64,000 nucleotides of DNA from Fluoribacter dumoffii NY 23 (lineage in GTDB: Bacteria; Pseudomonadota; Gammaproteobacteria; Legionellales; Legionellaceae). This document shows positions 8,918 to 17,455 of this stretch, piece after piece. Below the pieces are notes generated by a model. That model had not been told where the DNA came from. It worked only from the letters and a program-made list of their open reading frames with translations, and made no database searches. Both the position numbers and the translations under genes were made by a program. The stretch lies in the NCBI RefSeq assembly GCF_000236165.1, contig NZ_CM001373.1, forward strand, positions 1,564,777 through 1,628,776, read 5' to 3'. Position 1 is the stretch's first letter. The number at the start of each line of letters is the position of its first letter.

Positions 8918-11425
8918 ATGAGCCTTAATCAATATTATAAAAAAAGGGATTTTAAAAAAACTCCAGAACCTAAAGGCAAAGTAGCTCATGAACACTCTCG
9001 CCTATTCGTGATCCAAAAACATGCAGCAAGCCATCTGCATTATGATTTTCGTATTGAATTGCATGGCGTATTAAAAAGTTGGGCAATTCCTAAAGGCCCA
9101 AGCCTTGACCCGAAAGTGAAACGTTTGGCGATGCATGTGGAAGACCATCCCGTAGACTATGGTTCCTTTGAAGGCATTATCCCAAAAGGACAATATGGGG
9201 GGGGAACCGTTATGTTATGGGATAAGGGAACATGGGAGCCTTTAGATGAAAATCCTTATCAGGCTTATGAAAAAGGACATCTCCGGTTTAATCTCCATGC
9301 AGAAAAATTAAAGGGGCGCTGGGATTTAATTCGATTTAAAGATGAACGACATTGGTTTTTAATCAAATTTCAAGATGAATACGCCGAAAGCGAAGAGGAC
9401 TATGACATTACACATGCGCTCACTAAAAGCGTCCTTTCAAACCAGAGCATGGAAGAAATTGCAAAACACTATACCCAAATTTGGCGGCATTCGGGTGCAG
9501 AACAAGTTAAATCGACCAAATCAAAAAAAAAGAATAGTGCAAAACCCACCATAATCTTGCCGGAAGAATTAAGCCAAGCAGATTTCCCTGATTTCATTTC
9601 TCCGCAACTTGCAACCTTAGTAGATACCCCCCCAGAGGGAAGCCAATGGGCTCATGAAATCAAGTTTGATGGTTATCGAATTCTGGCCTACAAAAATGGC
9701 GCAAAAGTGATTTTAAAATCGCGAAATAACAAGGATTGGACGAGTGATCTACAGCCCATTGCCGATGCCGTGAACCAATTACCCTTTGAGCAAATCATTC
9801 TTGATGGGGAGGTGACTGTATTAGATGCAGAAGGACGTTCTGATTTTCAACTGCTGCAAAACTCGCTTCAAAATAAAAAGCAGGCTCCATTTATCTATTT
9901 CATTTTTGATCTGCTTTATTTTAATGGCTATGACTTACGTGGACTTACCTTATTGGAGCGTAAAGCAATTTTAAAAAATATTTTAACAGTTAATGTGCCC
10001 AACCTTCATTACAGCGATCATATTATCAATGAAGGAAAGGAACTTTACGAACACTCTTGTGATTACGCTTTGGAAGGTATTATTTCCAAACGAATTGATG
10101 GCACCTACCTTTCCAGACGCAGCAAAGATTGGTTAAAAATTAAGTGCGTCAAACGACAGGAGTTTGTGATTGGCGGCTATACTCCCCCACAATCTGCGCG
10201 CTCACACTTTGGTTCCTTGTTTTTGGGAGTTTACGATAAACGAGGAGGCTTAAATCATGTGGGTAATGTGGGTACGGGTTTTAATGAACGTACTTTAAAT
10301 GAAGTACATCAACTTTTATTGGAAAATAAGGCGCAATCCAATCCTTTTACGACGAAGCCTCCAGGCGCAACACGGGCGCACTGGGTGAATCCAGTGCTTG
10401 TTTGCGAGATAGAATTCACCGAATGGACTAAAGATAACCATTTACGTCATCCCAGTTTTAAAGGGATGCGTCTTGATAAAAAAGCAACAGAAGTAATCCA
10501 TGAAGTTGAAACCCCTGTCGGGAAAGTAAAAAAAGAAAAAAGTCCCGCAAAATCAAAAAAATCCCGCTTTATTATAACCAATCCGGATAAGGTTCTTTAT
10601 CCTGAAGATAATATTACGAAACAAGACTTACTGGAATATTATGAAATGGTGAGTGATTACATTCTTCCGTATTTATCCTTAAGACCCTTAACTCTGGTAC
10701 GTTGCCCTTCTGATTATAATCAGTGTTTTTATCAACGCCATTACAATAAAACAACAGCAAAAGAGCTTTACCCTATCGAAGACACAGAAGATGAAGATCA
10801 AGAACTATACATTTATTTGAAGGATAAAGAAGGTTTGTTTGGGCTTGTACAGATGGGGGTATTGGAAATTCATCCATGGGGAAGCACCATTAACCACCTG
10901 GAGCAGCCAGATATAATCGTAATTGATTTGGATCCTGCTCCTGATGTGCCTTGGTCTCAAGTGGTTAATGGGGCAAAAGAGGTACGGGATAATTTAGCCC
11001 AATATAAACTCACCTCTTTCGTCAAAAGTACAGGCGGTAAAGGACTTCATGTAGTGGTCCCCATCCTTCCGGAATATGATTGGGATGAGGTAAAGGAGTT
11101 CACCCATATTTTTGTAAAGTTTCTGGAACAACTAAAACCCAAAGAGTACATCAGCAAAATGACTAAATCAAAACGGGGCGGAAAAATTTTTATTGATTAT
11201 TTACGCAATCAGCGTTCTGCAACTGCTATAAGTGCTTACTCTACTCGCGCACGGCTTCATGCACCAGTATCCACCCCGCTTTCCTGGGAAGAATTAAGCA
11301 ATCGTATCGAAGACAATACCTACACCATTAAAACAATGCCAAAACGGCTAAAACATTTAAAAGAGGATCCCTGGAGGAATTTTTGGACCATTAAACAGTC
11401 TTTAAGACTGGATGATTTCAAATAA
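8918..11425 (+). CDS. ligD: Multifunctional DNA ligase D (phosphoesterase-ligase-polymerase)
   Basis: An 835-residue LigD with domains in the order 3'-phosphoesterase, ATP-dependent ligase, AEP-type polymerase. The phosphoesterase (about 25-165) has ASHLHYDFRIE with catalytic His41/Asp43/Arg45. The ligase starts near 225, with nucleophile Lys249 in motif I KFDGYR and later motifs LDGEV and LKIKC. The polymerase (about 555-835) carries the metal-binding pair Asp670/Asp672 in DLDPAP and the STGGKGLHV motif. All active sites look intact. Order and size match the Pseudomonas-type protein. It is co-transcribed with ku and processes, fills and seals the break ends that Ku holds. Confidence 0.96.
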   Translation: MSLNQYYKKRDFKKTPEPKGKVAHEHSRLFVIQKHAASHLHYDFRIELHGVLKSWAIPKGPSLDPKVKRLAMHVEDHPVDYGSFEGIIPKGQYGGGTVMLWDKGTWEPLDENPYQAYEKGHLRFNLHAEKLKGRWDLIRFKDERHWFLIKFQDEYAESEEDYDITHALTKSVLSNQSMEEIAKHYTQIWRHSGAEQVKSTKSKKKNSAKPTIILPEELSQADFPDFISPQLATLVDTPPEGSQWAHEIKFDGYRILAYKNGAKVILKSRNNKDWTSDLQPIADAVNQLPFEQIILDGEVTVLDAEGRSDFQLLQNSLQNKKQAPFIYFIFDLLYFNGYDLRGLTLLERKAILKNILTVNVPNLHYSDHIINEGKELYEHSCDYALEGIISKRIDGTYLSRRSKDWLKIKCVKRQEFVIGGYTPPQSARSHFGSLFLGVYDKRGGLNHVGNVGTGFNERTLNEVHQLLLENKAQSNPFTTKPPGATRAHWVNPVLVCEIEFTEWTKDNHLRHPSFKGMRLDKKATEVIHEVETPVGKVKKEKSPAKSKKSRFIITNPDKVLYPEDNITKQDLLEYYEMVSDYILPYLSLRPLTLVRCPSDYNQCFYQRHYNKTTAKELYPIEDTEDEDQELYIYLKDKEGLFGLVQMGVLEIHPWGSTINHLEQPDIIVIDLDPAPDVPWSQVVNGAKEVRDNLAQYKLTSFVKSTGGKGLHVVVPILPEYDWDEVKEFTHIFVKFLEQLKPKEYISKMTKSKRGGKIFIDYLRNQRSATAISAYSTRARLHAPVSTPLSWEELSNRIEDNTYTIKTMPKRLKHLKEDPWRNFWTIKQSLRLDDFK

Positions 11426-11643
11426 AAGAAAACCTTAGTATTTTGCTGTACTATCACTTGCAGGAAAGGTATCTTTAGTACTGGATATTATGCTCACCAT
11501 ATCGCTCTGTTTGATTGGAATTATTTTCGTCTTTATTCTAATACCTTAAATTCAATTCGAGCCGTACTCATGCAGGCTTTTCCCAGCAGAGAGAAAGTGC
11601 CTGGGTCGGCACCTTCAAATCATCAACAAAATAAAATGAATTT

Positions 11644-12420
11644 TTAACGCAGCGTCATGACTCTATGAGCAACAGTGGCAGGTTCCGCAACTGCGTAAAA
11701 AAGCGTACCTCGATAGAAATCCATCAAGTCTTTTTTAGTAAGCTTTCCCCCACATACTGTTTGTAAGTTTGTGAAGGCCAGAATTTGAAGTTGTTTGAGT
11801 ATATATTGCCCTATTTTACTTGGACCAGCTACAGGATGTTTTTTTTCTATTTCGTCAGCAAAGGCTATAATATCCTTCTTCTCGATCTCATCACGTCCCA
11901 TCATAATTTGATCTACTACCCGTTCCACAAGCCTATCATGTACTTCAGAATTGGGTTTTGATTGATTTTCATTAAAAGCAGTTGTATGAAACAGCGGGTG
12001 TTGTAATTTATGCACCTGCTTCACGGGAGGATTGAGTTGTTGTGTACCCATAATGCCCCCGCCCATAACCAGGCACGTCATTCCAAAAGCAGAGAGTGCA
12101 TCAAAGCCTAAATCTCTAAATCCTTGAACAACATTTAGAAAACCCAATGTGGAAGTATTATCGGGGTCAAAAAAACTAATATGACGCATTAAACCCGTCC
12201 GGGAAGCTAATTTGTCTCTCACATAGGCTTGAATCGCTTCACGATATTCTTCGGGATGGAGCCGGGCTTGCTTTTGCAAATATTGTGATAATAAGTCTTC
12301 TGATTGCATATTTTCCAATGCTGCCCGAAAAACTCTCCCCAAAAAAGGTGATTTGCTTTTCACGGAAGATGCGGTCTTCTCTGATTGGGCAGGTGGTGAA
12401 TTGTTTGCAAAGAGTCTCAT
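11644..12420 (-). CDS. Caleosin-like (peroxygenase-like) protein
   Basis: A 258-residue protein whose middle and end resemble eukaryotic caleosins, the Ca2+- and haem-binding lipid-droplet peroxygenases of plants and fungi. Residues 80-106 read H-I-S-F-F-D-P-D-N ... GFRDLGFDALSAFG, the caleosin EF-hand block (HxxFFDxDxDG...GFRxLG) with its conserved haem histidine at His80. The EF-hand loop is degenerate in its second half. A hydrophobic segment (about 107-127) follows. The second caleosin histidine block appears as VKQVHKLQHP (His137/His141). The end (KLTKKDLMDFYRGTLFY, about 226-242) matches the conserved caleosin C-terminal helix. It lacks a signal peptide. It is probably an interdomain-acquired effector. 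Similarity was read by eye; peroxygenase activity is inference. Confidence 0.65.
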   Translation of the reverse strand: MRLFANNSPPAQSEKTASSVKSKSPFLGRVFRAALENMQSEDLLSQYLQKQARLHPEEYREAIQAYVRDKLASRTGLMRHISFFDPDNTSTLGFLNVVQGFRDLGFDALSAFGMTCLVMGGGIMGTQQLNPPVKQVHKLQHPLFHTTAFNENQSKPNSEVHDRLVERVVDQIMMGRDEIEKKDIIAFADEIEKKHPVAGPSKIGQYILKQLQILAFTNLQTVCGGKLTKKDLMDFYRGTLFYAVAEPATVAHRVMTLR

Positions 12421-12563
12421 GTTTTTATCCTCTATAGTTAAATATACGATTGGCCTCGAAAAAGAATGATGAAATTTGACTCATTCTGCTAATCGATTAA
12501 GCCGTTAAGTATAATAACTTACAAAAGAATGCAGGTATAGATAGCTCCTCTATTATTCCTTAC

Positions 12564-13478
12564 CTATCCATAAATGGGTTTTGCCCAATCATCTTCATAA
12601 CATGTTGTACCTTCTTTATCTCTATGGATGTATGAAGCATCAATAATTTTAGTATAAGGATGTTTGTTAAACAGAGTTTCCGATGAGCTTAAAACAAGAT
12701 CTTTTAACAGTCCTGTTTTTGGTATTTCGGGATTGGATTGGAAAAAATTGTTCATAAACTCGGGGTATAATGCAAATAATTCTGAAATACTTTTATTAAA
12801 AGGATTATTATTCCCGCTGTATTGATCATAAAACTCTAAATAAGCCCTGGTGTAAGAGCCTAAATCGTTTATCTCTTCTTCCTTTTCAATTTCTTGGGTG
12901 TATTTCTTTCTTAAAAGTGAAACAAGCTCACGATAGATTATACTAAACGCGATTAATGCTTCCTTATCATCGGGTGATATACTGAGGTAAAAAGGATTAA
13001 CCCATTCACTGCTGGGAGTCGAAAGTTTTTTGATGCTGCAAAAAGGCACAGCCAGCGCTAAGTGTTCTTTTTCTCGCTCCATTCGGGCAGGGAAGTTAAA
13101 TTGATTTTTATAATAACTTGCATGGACATCTACACTGTATCTTGAAAATAAAGCGGGATTGATGGTAATAAAGAACCCATCCCCCCAGGATAATCCAATT
13201 TGGGGATCTGCGGTCATACTCACCATATGAAAATCACCAGACAAATTAGTTAATTTGTGCAATCTGATTTGCTCCATATTCACTACCCCAGGGAAATGTT
13301 GACCAAAAACTCCCAGGACAAGGGTGGGCAAAAGAAAAAACAGCTTTGCAACATCTTTATCACCCCGGTATAAGGTTTCAATTGCAGATGAAGTATTTAC
13401 AACATCTGAAAACTCCACCCCCGAAGACATTTTTTTATGCTTATGGAAAAACTCAGGTGATTTGGTGTACATAGGCAC
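12564..13478 (-). CDS. Protein of unknown function
   Basis: A 304-residue protein with no recognised domain. A short hydrophobic stretch (LFFLLPTLVLGVFG, about residues 46-59) may be a membrane-associating helix. The remainder is mixed alpha/beta with aromatic-rich strands (WGDGFFITINPALFSRYSVDVHASYY). The frame opens with GTG; an ATG two codons in is equally likely, and no good ribosome-binding site decides between them. It follows the caleosin-like gene on the same strand but is separated from it by 143 bp. An effector role is possible but rests only on context. Confidence 0.6.
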   Translation of the reverse strand: MPMYTKSPEFFHKHKKMSSGVEFSDVVNTSSAIETLYRGDKDVAKLFFLLPTLVLGVFGQHFPGVVNMEQIRLHKLTNLSGDFHMVSMTADPQIGLSWGDGFFITINPALFSRYSVDVHASYYKNQFNFPARMEREKEHLALAVPFCSIKKLSTPSSEWVNPFYLSISPDDKEALIAFSIIYRELVSLLRKKYTQEIEKEEEINDLGSYTRAYLEFYDQYSGNNNPFNKSISELFALYPEFMNNFFQSNPEIPKTGLLKDLVLSSSETLFNKHPYTKIIDASYIHRDKEGTTCYEDDWAKPIYG

Positions 13479-13943
13479 TTGGAAGGCATACAGTGTTGCT
13501 CAATAATACATCATATTGTTCTCATAATCAAAACAAAGGTTATTTTAGGGATTGCTCTGGTAATGCAGTTACTCTTTATTTAAGAGAAATAAGCGCATAT
13601 TTATAAGGAAAATCTATTGTAAAATCAGGAAAAATTACTATAAAATTCTATGGATTTCCCTTAAAAAATTAAGGCTAGTCAGTACGAAAATTAAAGGAAT
13701 GCGTTTTTATCAAGGATTATTGTCAGAGTATATGCTTTTTTGGTGTTTATATCTTTTGTATAAATTGACCAATATCAAGGGTTCCATTGCAGAAAAATTA
13801 ATGTAATTGGCTCGTTACATAGAATTTAGTCATTCCATCTTCAAACTCATACTGAATTCTTAGAAATGTGTTCCCTTCAAAGCTTCAAAAAGAATTTTGA
13901 GGCGAAGTATTCCAAGGAAGTGTTCAAATAAAAGGATTTATCT
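13479..13943. other. Intergenic region, 465 bp
   Basis: Divergent spacer between the unknown gene and the sensor kinase gene. Strongly AT-rich with several possible promoter-like segments; no coding frame, tRNA or hairpin that I can support. Confidence 0.4.
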
Positions 13944-15518
13944 ATGTCAGGTGATATAAAAAATGAAATTCAAAAATTAAAAAATAAGTCCAGACTTCAA
14001 GAGCTAAAATATAAAAAAATGAAGGATAGCTTTATTTCCCTAAAAAAAACACATGTTGAGGCAGAAAAAACATTTAAGGAACTTTATGACTTTAATCCAA
14101 CTATAATCATTACCATTAACAGAAATTTTATTATTAAAAAGCTTAATTACAGAGCAGCTGTATTTTTCGGTTCTGAAAGAACTCTGTTAATTAATAAATC
14201 TTTTTTGAACTTTATCAGATCAAGTTCAAAACTCCTTTTTAAAGAAAAGATAAGTAATTTATTAAATAATCAAATCAACCAGACTCTAAATTTAAATTTA
14301 ATCAATTTAAAAAAAGAATCCATTCACGCTACGGTGACGTGCAGGGTAAATTCGGATAATTTAATCCAACTTTATCTTTTTAACCTTTCACGAGAACCCC
14401 AGAAAATTTTTAATTATGAAATTGAACGATCGTTTACATTAATCAATAAACTTTTTGAAGGAACAAATGAAGCTTTAGCGGCATTGGATTCTGAATTTAA
14501 TTTAAAAATTATAAATGAATCATTTACCTATCTGTTCTCCAAAATAATTGCAAAAAAGATATCGGTAGGAATAAATCTGGTCCAAAGTTTAAGTGAGTTT
14601 CCAAAACTTCAATCTAAAATTTTCAATGCATGTACCAAGGCATTAAAAGGGGAAAAAGCTTTAGAAATCATTGAAAATTCCTTTACTAAGGTTAATGACT
14701 TTTTTTGCTTTGAGCTTACCATCTATCCCTATCTGAATAAAAATGTGTTACTTATTCGAATAAAAAATCTCACCAATTATAAGATAGAAGAACGTCTTAA
14801 ACATCAATGGCAAGCTGAAATAGGTCTATCCTGCAGATCAAGCGCCAAGGAGGAAATGGCTTCTGCACTTGCCCATGAAATTAATCAACCCTTATCAACA
14901 ATAGTTACCTACAGCCAGACCTGCCTGCTCTTGATAAAGCAAAAATCAACGAATGAAATTTTACCTAAATTGATTGAAGCGTTAGAAAAAATATCCATGC
15001 AAGCAGAACTTGCAGGAGAAATTATCCATAATATGAGGACTTTAAGGCATAAGGATCATTTATATAAAGAAAAAGGAAGTATTAATGAAGTGATACAAGA
15101 TGCCATCTCCCTGTTACAGTATGAGTTATTAAATTTTAAATTGGATATAGTTTTAAACTTACAGGAAGACCTTCCATTAATAAATATTAATAAAATTCAT
15201 ATTATGCAAGTTCTTTTAAATTTGGCCCGCAACAGTATTGAAGCTTTTAAAAGCAGCAACATCACCTGCCCCCAATTATCTATCGAAACTAATTTCCACT
15301 CTGAAGAAATTATTGTACACATTCGGGATAATGGACCGGGGATTCCAGCCGAATACTTAAATAAAATACTTAACTCATATTTCACCACGAAACCTCATGG
15401 AACCGGTATTGGTTTGGGGATTTGTAAAACGTTAATCGAGCAGCATGGAGGCAAACTCAATGTTCATTCAAATATGGCTTATGGAGCATGGTTTAGTTTT
15501 ACACTTCCCATTAATTAG
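13944..15518 (+). CDS. Cytosolic PAS-domain sensor histidine kinase (FixL-like)
   Basis: A 524-residue histidine kinase without membrane segments. It has an N-terminal coiled coil (1-50), a PAS-like domain starting ELYDFNPTIIITINRNFIIKKLN (about 46-150), a second PAS-like region (about 165-275), and a kinase core. The phosphoacceptor is His311 in ALAHEINQPLS, the HisKA/FixL-type box. The ATP-binding lobe has N box NLARNSIEAF, G1 DNGPGIP and G2 GTGIGLGIC. No haem-ligand motif of FixL proper was identified, so the stimulus is unknown. The stop is 12 bp before a receiver gene, its evident partner. Confidence 0.92.
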   Translation: MSGDIKNEIQKLKNKSRLQELKYKKMKDSFISLKKTHVEAEKTFKELYDFNPTIIITINRNFIIKKLNYRAAVFFGSERTLLINKSFLNFIRSSSKLLFKEKISNLLNNQINQTLNLNLINLKKESIHATVTCRVNSDNLIQLYLFNLSREPQKIFNYEIERSFTLINKLFEGTNEALAALDSEFNLKIINESFTYLFSKIIAKKISVGINLVQSLSEFPKLQSKIFNACTKALKGEKALEIIENSFTKVNDFFCFELTIYPYLNKNVLLIRIKNLTNYKIEERLKHQWQAEIGLSCRSSAKEEMASALAHEINQPLSTIVTYSQTCLLLIKQKSTNEILPKLIEALEKISMQAELAGEIIHNMRTLRHKDHLYKEKGSINEVIQDAISLLQYELLNFKLDIVLNLQEDLPLININKIHIMQVLLNLARNSIEAFKSSNITCPQLSIETNFHSEEIIVHIRDNGPGIPAEYLNKILNSYFTTKPHGTGIGLGICKTLIEQHGGKLNVHSNMAYGAWFSFTLPIN

Positions 15519-15530
15519 GACCGAAACAGC

Positions 15531-15899
15531 ATGAATCAATCTAAAATTTTTATTATCGATGATAATGAAGAATTATGTGAATCGTTACAATTTTTATTTA
15601 GTACCACATATGAGCTTCAGCCTCAAATTTATTATAACCCCCAGGTTTTTTTAGAAGAATTTTCGCAAGAGAATACCGGATGCCTGATCGTGGATATTTT
15701 TATGCCTTACATGAATGGCCTTGATCTCATTAAAAGGGTTAAAGAAATTAACAAAAAAGTCAAGATTATCATTCTTAGTGGTAATGGAGGAGGCAATACG
15801 GCCTCTAAAGCCTTAGAAGCTGGGGCTGATGCATTTATAAAAAAACCCTTTGGGATTTCAGAACTTTTAGACAAAGTGAGTGCATTTTTAAATAAATAG
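15531..15899 (+). CDS. Receiver-only response regulator
   Basis: A single receiver domain of 122 residues with the acidic pair Asp10/Asp11, phosphoacceptor Asp55 in DIFMPYMNG and conserved Lys105 in KKPFG. It resembles the receiver of FixJ/NarL-type regulators but stops straight after helix 5, with no DNA-binding or enzymatic output domain. Such stand-alone receivers act through protein-protein contact or in phosphorelays. It is co-transcribed with the kinase gene just upstream. Confidence 0.92.
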   Translation: MNQSKIFIIDDNEELCESLQFLFSTTYELQPQIYYNPQVFLEEFSQENTGCLIVDIFMPYMNGLDLIKRVKEINKKVKIIILSGNGGGNTASKALEAGADAFIKKPFGISELLDKVSAFLNK

Positions 15900-16059
15900 A
15901 AAGTGATACAGGGTTGCCGGCTGGGCGAATCTGATAAGTGATCTCATTAATCCTATAAAACATCATTTGAAATTGTTTAAAAATCCAGTAAAACCATAAT
16001 TGATTTATTGACCAGGATATATTTTACTCATTTTAGGTTCTCACAGTGATGAAATCGCT

Positions 16060-16503
16060 ATGTCCCAAAATAATTCGTGCTACGGACTTAATCTGTTGCC
16101 TATATATTTGGATATTATTGAGGAACGCTTGGAATCAGCTCTTTCTCAACTAAAAAATCTGCAGCAAATGCAGGTACCTTCTCAACCATTAGACCCAAAA
16201 ACTCTTGGTGGGATCATTAAGTACCATGAGGCTCAAAAGATAAATAACCAAACCTGCTTTGAACAATGCAAACAATGGCGTAATGATAACCCAAACGAAG
16301 AGCAGCTACATCAAATAGCACATATTGAGAAAAGCGCAGCTAAACTTGAGTTGGTGGCTCAGGAAATATTAAAATCTGCAGAATATATCAAAGGTAAAAA
16401 CAATAATTTAATACAAGAAATAAATCGTAATTGCTCAGAAAGGAAGACCCTAGTACGAAAAGGAAAACCCCCACACAGAAAGGAAAACCCCAATATCTTT
16501 TAA
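16060..16503 (+). CDS. Small protein of unknown function, helical
   Basis: A 147-residue soluble protein predicted to be largely helical (YLDIIEERLESALSQLKNLQQMQ and EKSAAKLELVAQEILKSAEYI) with a basic, proline-containing tail. It is enriched in Gln and Asn. No domain recognised. It lies 160 bp downstream of the two-component pair on the same strand, with a weak ribosome-binding site, so its start is uncertain. Confidence 0.5.
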   Translation: MSQNNSCYGLNLLPIYLDIIEERLESALSQLKNLQQMQVPSQPLDPKTLGGIIKYHEAQKINNQTCFEQCKQWRNDNPNEEQLHQIAHIEKSAAKLELVAQEILKSAEYIKGKNNNLIQEINRNCSERKTLVRKGKPPHRKENPNIF

Positions 16504-16566
16504 ATAAAAGCTCAGTAAATATAAGCTATATTTAAAAAGCATTCTCATTAAAAAAGGAATTTGAAT

Positions 16567-16716
16567 ATGAATTTAATCGTATTAATAGTATTAATTATAC
16601 TGATTTTGGCATTGCTGCCCACCTGGCCCTACAGCTCAGGCTGGGGATATTATCCTAGCGGCGGCGTAGGACTTATTCTTTTAATTTTAATTATTGTCTT
16701 GCTTCTACGAGGGTGA
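16567..16716 (+). CDS. DUF3309-like small membrane protein
   Basis: A 49-residue protein made of two hydrophobic segments around a conserved centre, LLPTWPYSSGWGYYPSGG, which is the signature of the DUF3309 family of small bacterial membrane proteins. Function unknown; members are often found with stress-related small proteins. The ATG is preceded by AAGGAAT about five bases upstream. A perfect 21-bp inverted repeat follows the stop, suggesting a single-gene transcript. Confidence 0.8.
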   Translation: MNLIVLIVLIILILALLPTWPYSSGWGYYPSGGVGLILLILIIVLLLRG

Positions 16717-17042
16717 CCGTTAAATCCTCATTCCTGCAATCAATTTTTAAATGATTTCCTCTTCCCGAAATAGTTTAAAAATTGATTGCAGGAAAAATCT
16801 AAATTTAAACCCAACTATTATTTTTAGTATCCTGTTTACTATTTCATCTAATCCCTAATTCTTTCCTTTAATCATGAGGTCTTCTTGCCATCTGGTGCAA
16901 GTGAGTTTAAAGCTTTTCTGGGCTCTATCTCATTAATGAAGGTGTGCCAGCTGAAATTACCCTCCTTAACTCAGGCTTAAAGATTATAAAGTTAAGGCAG
17001 ATGAGGATAAGAAATTCGCACCTGCCTTGCAGGACTTCAGGG
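16717..17042. other. Intergenic region, 326 bp
   Basis: Holds the 21-bp inverted repeat at 16731-16794, then AT-rich sequence and, from about 16960, a slightly more GC-rich stretch that reaches the stop of the convergent minus-strand gene. No gene recognised. Confidence 0.4.
16731..16794 (+). repeat. Perfect 21-bp inverted repeat after the DUF3309 gene
   Basis: Arms 16731-16751 and 16774-16794 are exact reverse complements, separated by 22 bases. The right arm is followed by AAATCT, not a T-run. It can act as a terminator hairpin but is much longer than usual; a remnant of a miniature element is an alternative. Confidence 0.7.
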
Positions 17043-17300
17043 TTATTTATTAGTGCCAGTATTAGTATCAGTTGGACTCGTTTTTGGCGTCTCTACTGTA
17101 GTTTTATCGGGTTTTGGAGCTTCTATAGTAGTACTGGGGGCCTCTTTGGTTACAGAGGTAGTTATAGAAGAAGGATTTGTAGCTGTTGTGGTAGCAGTAT
17201 TTTGATTAAAGAAATAAAAAAGTATAACAGCTACAAGAATAACAATTACTACTATAGCCACAATTGCAACACTATTACTTGAATCATCGTTTCTAGCCAT
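17043..17300 (-). CDS. Small single-pass membrane protein with Thr/Pro-rich tail
   Basis: An 85-residue protein: a short polar N-terminus, one hydrophobic helix (about residues 11-31, VAIVAIVVIVILVAVILFYFF), and a low-complexity tail rich in Thr, Pro, Ala and Ser with several K-T-x-V/S-type repeats. The topology suggests an inner-membrane anchor with the tail outside. The ATG has a clear AGGAG site about six bases upstream, which supports a real gene. No family recognised. Confidence 0.65.
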   Translation of the reverse strand: MARNDDSSNSVAIVAIVVIVILVAVILFYFFNQNTATTTATNPSSITTSVTKEAPSTTIEAPKPDKTTVETPKTSPTDTNTGTNK

Positions 17301-17455
17301 GGCAATCTCCTATAGTTCAGGCTATCCATATTCAAAACTAAGCCTTATTACTTAATCCTAATAAGTATAGGATAAAAATTTAAATGGGTTACACAGAGAA
17401 TCGTGCGGATAGTAATTTCAAGTGTTTTGTAAAAAAATGAAATTTATGGGTGATG

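Noticed and set aside
16944-17300. Ser/Tyr-rich plus-strand frame opposite the small membrane protein gene
   Set aside because: Mirror of a Thr/Pro-rich repeat tail; the minus-strand gene has the ribosome-binding site and a membrane helix.
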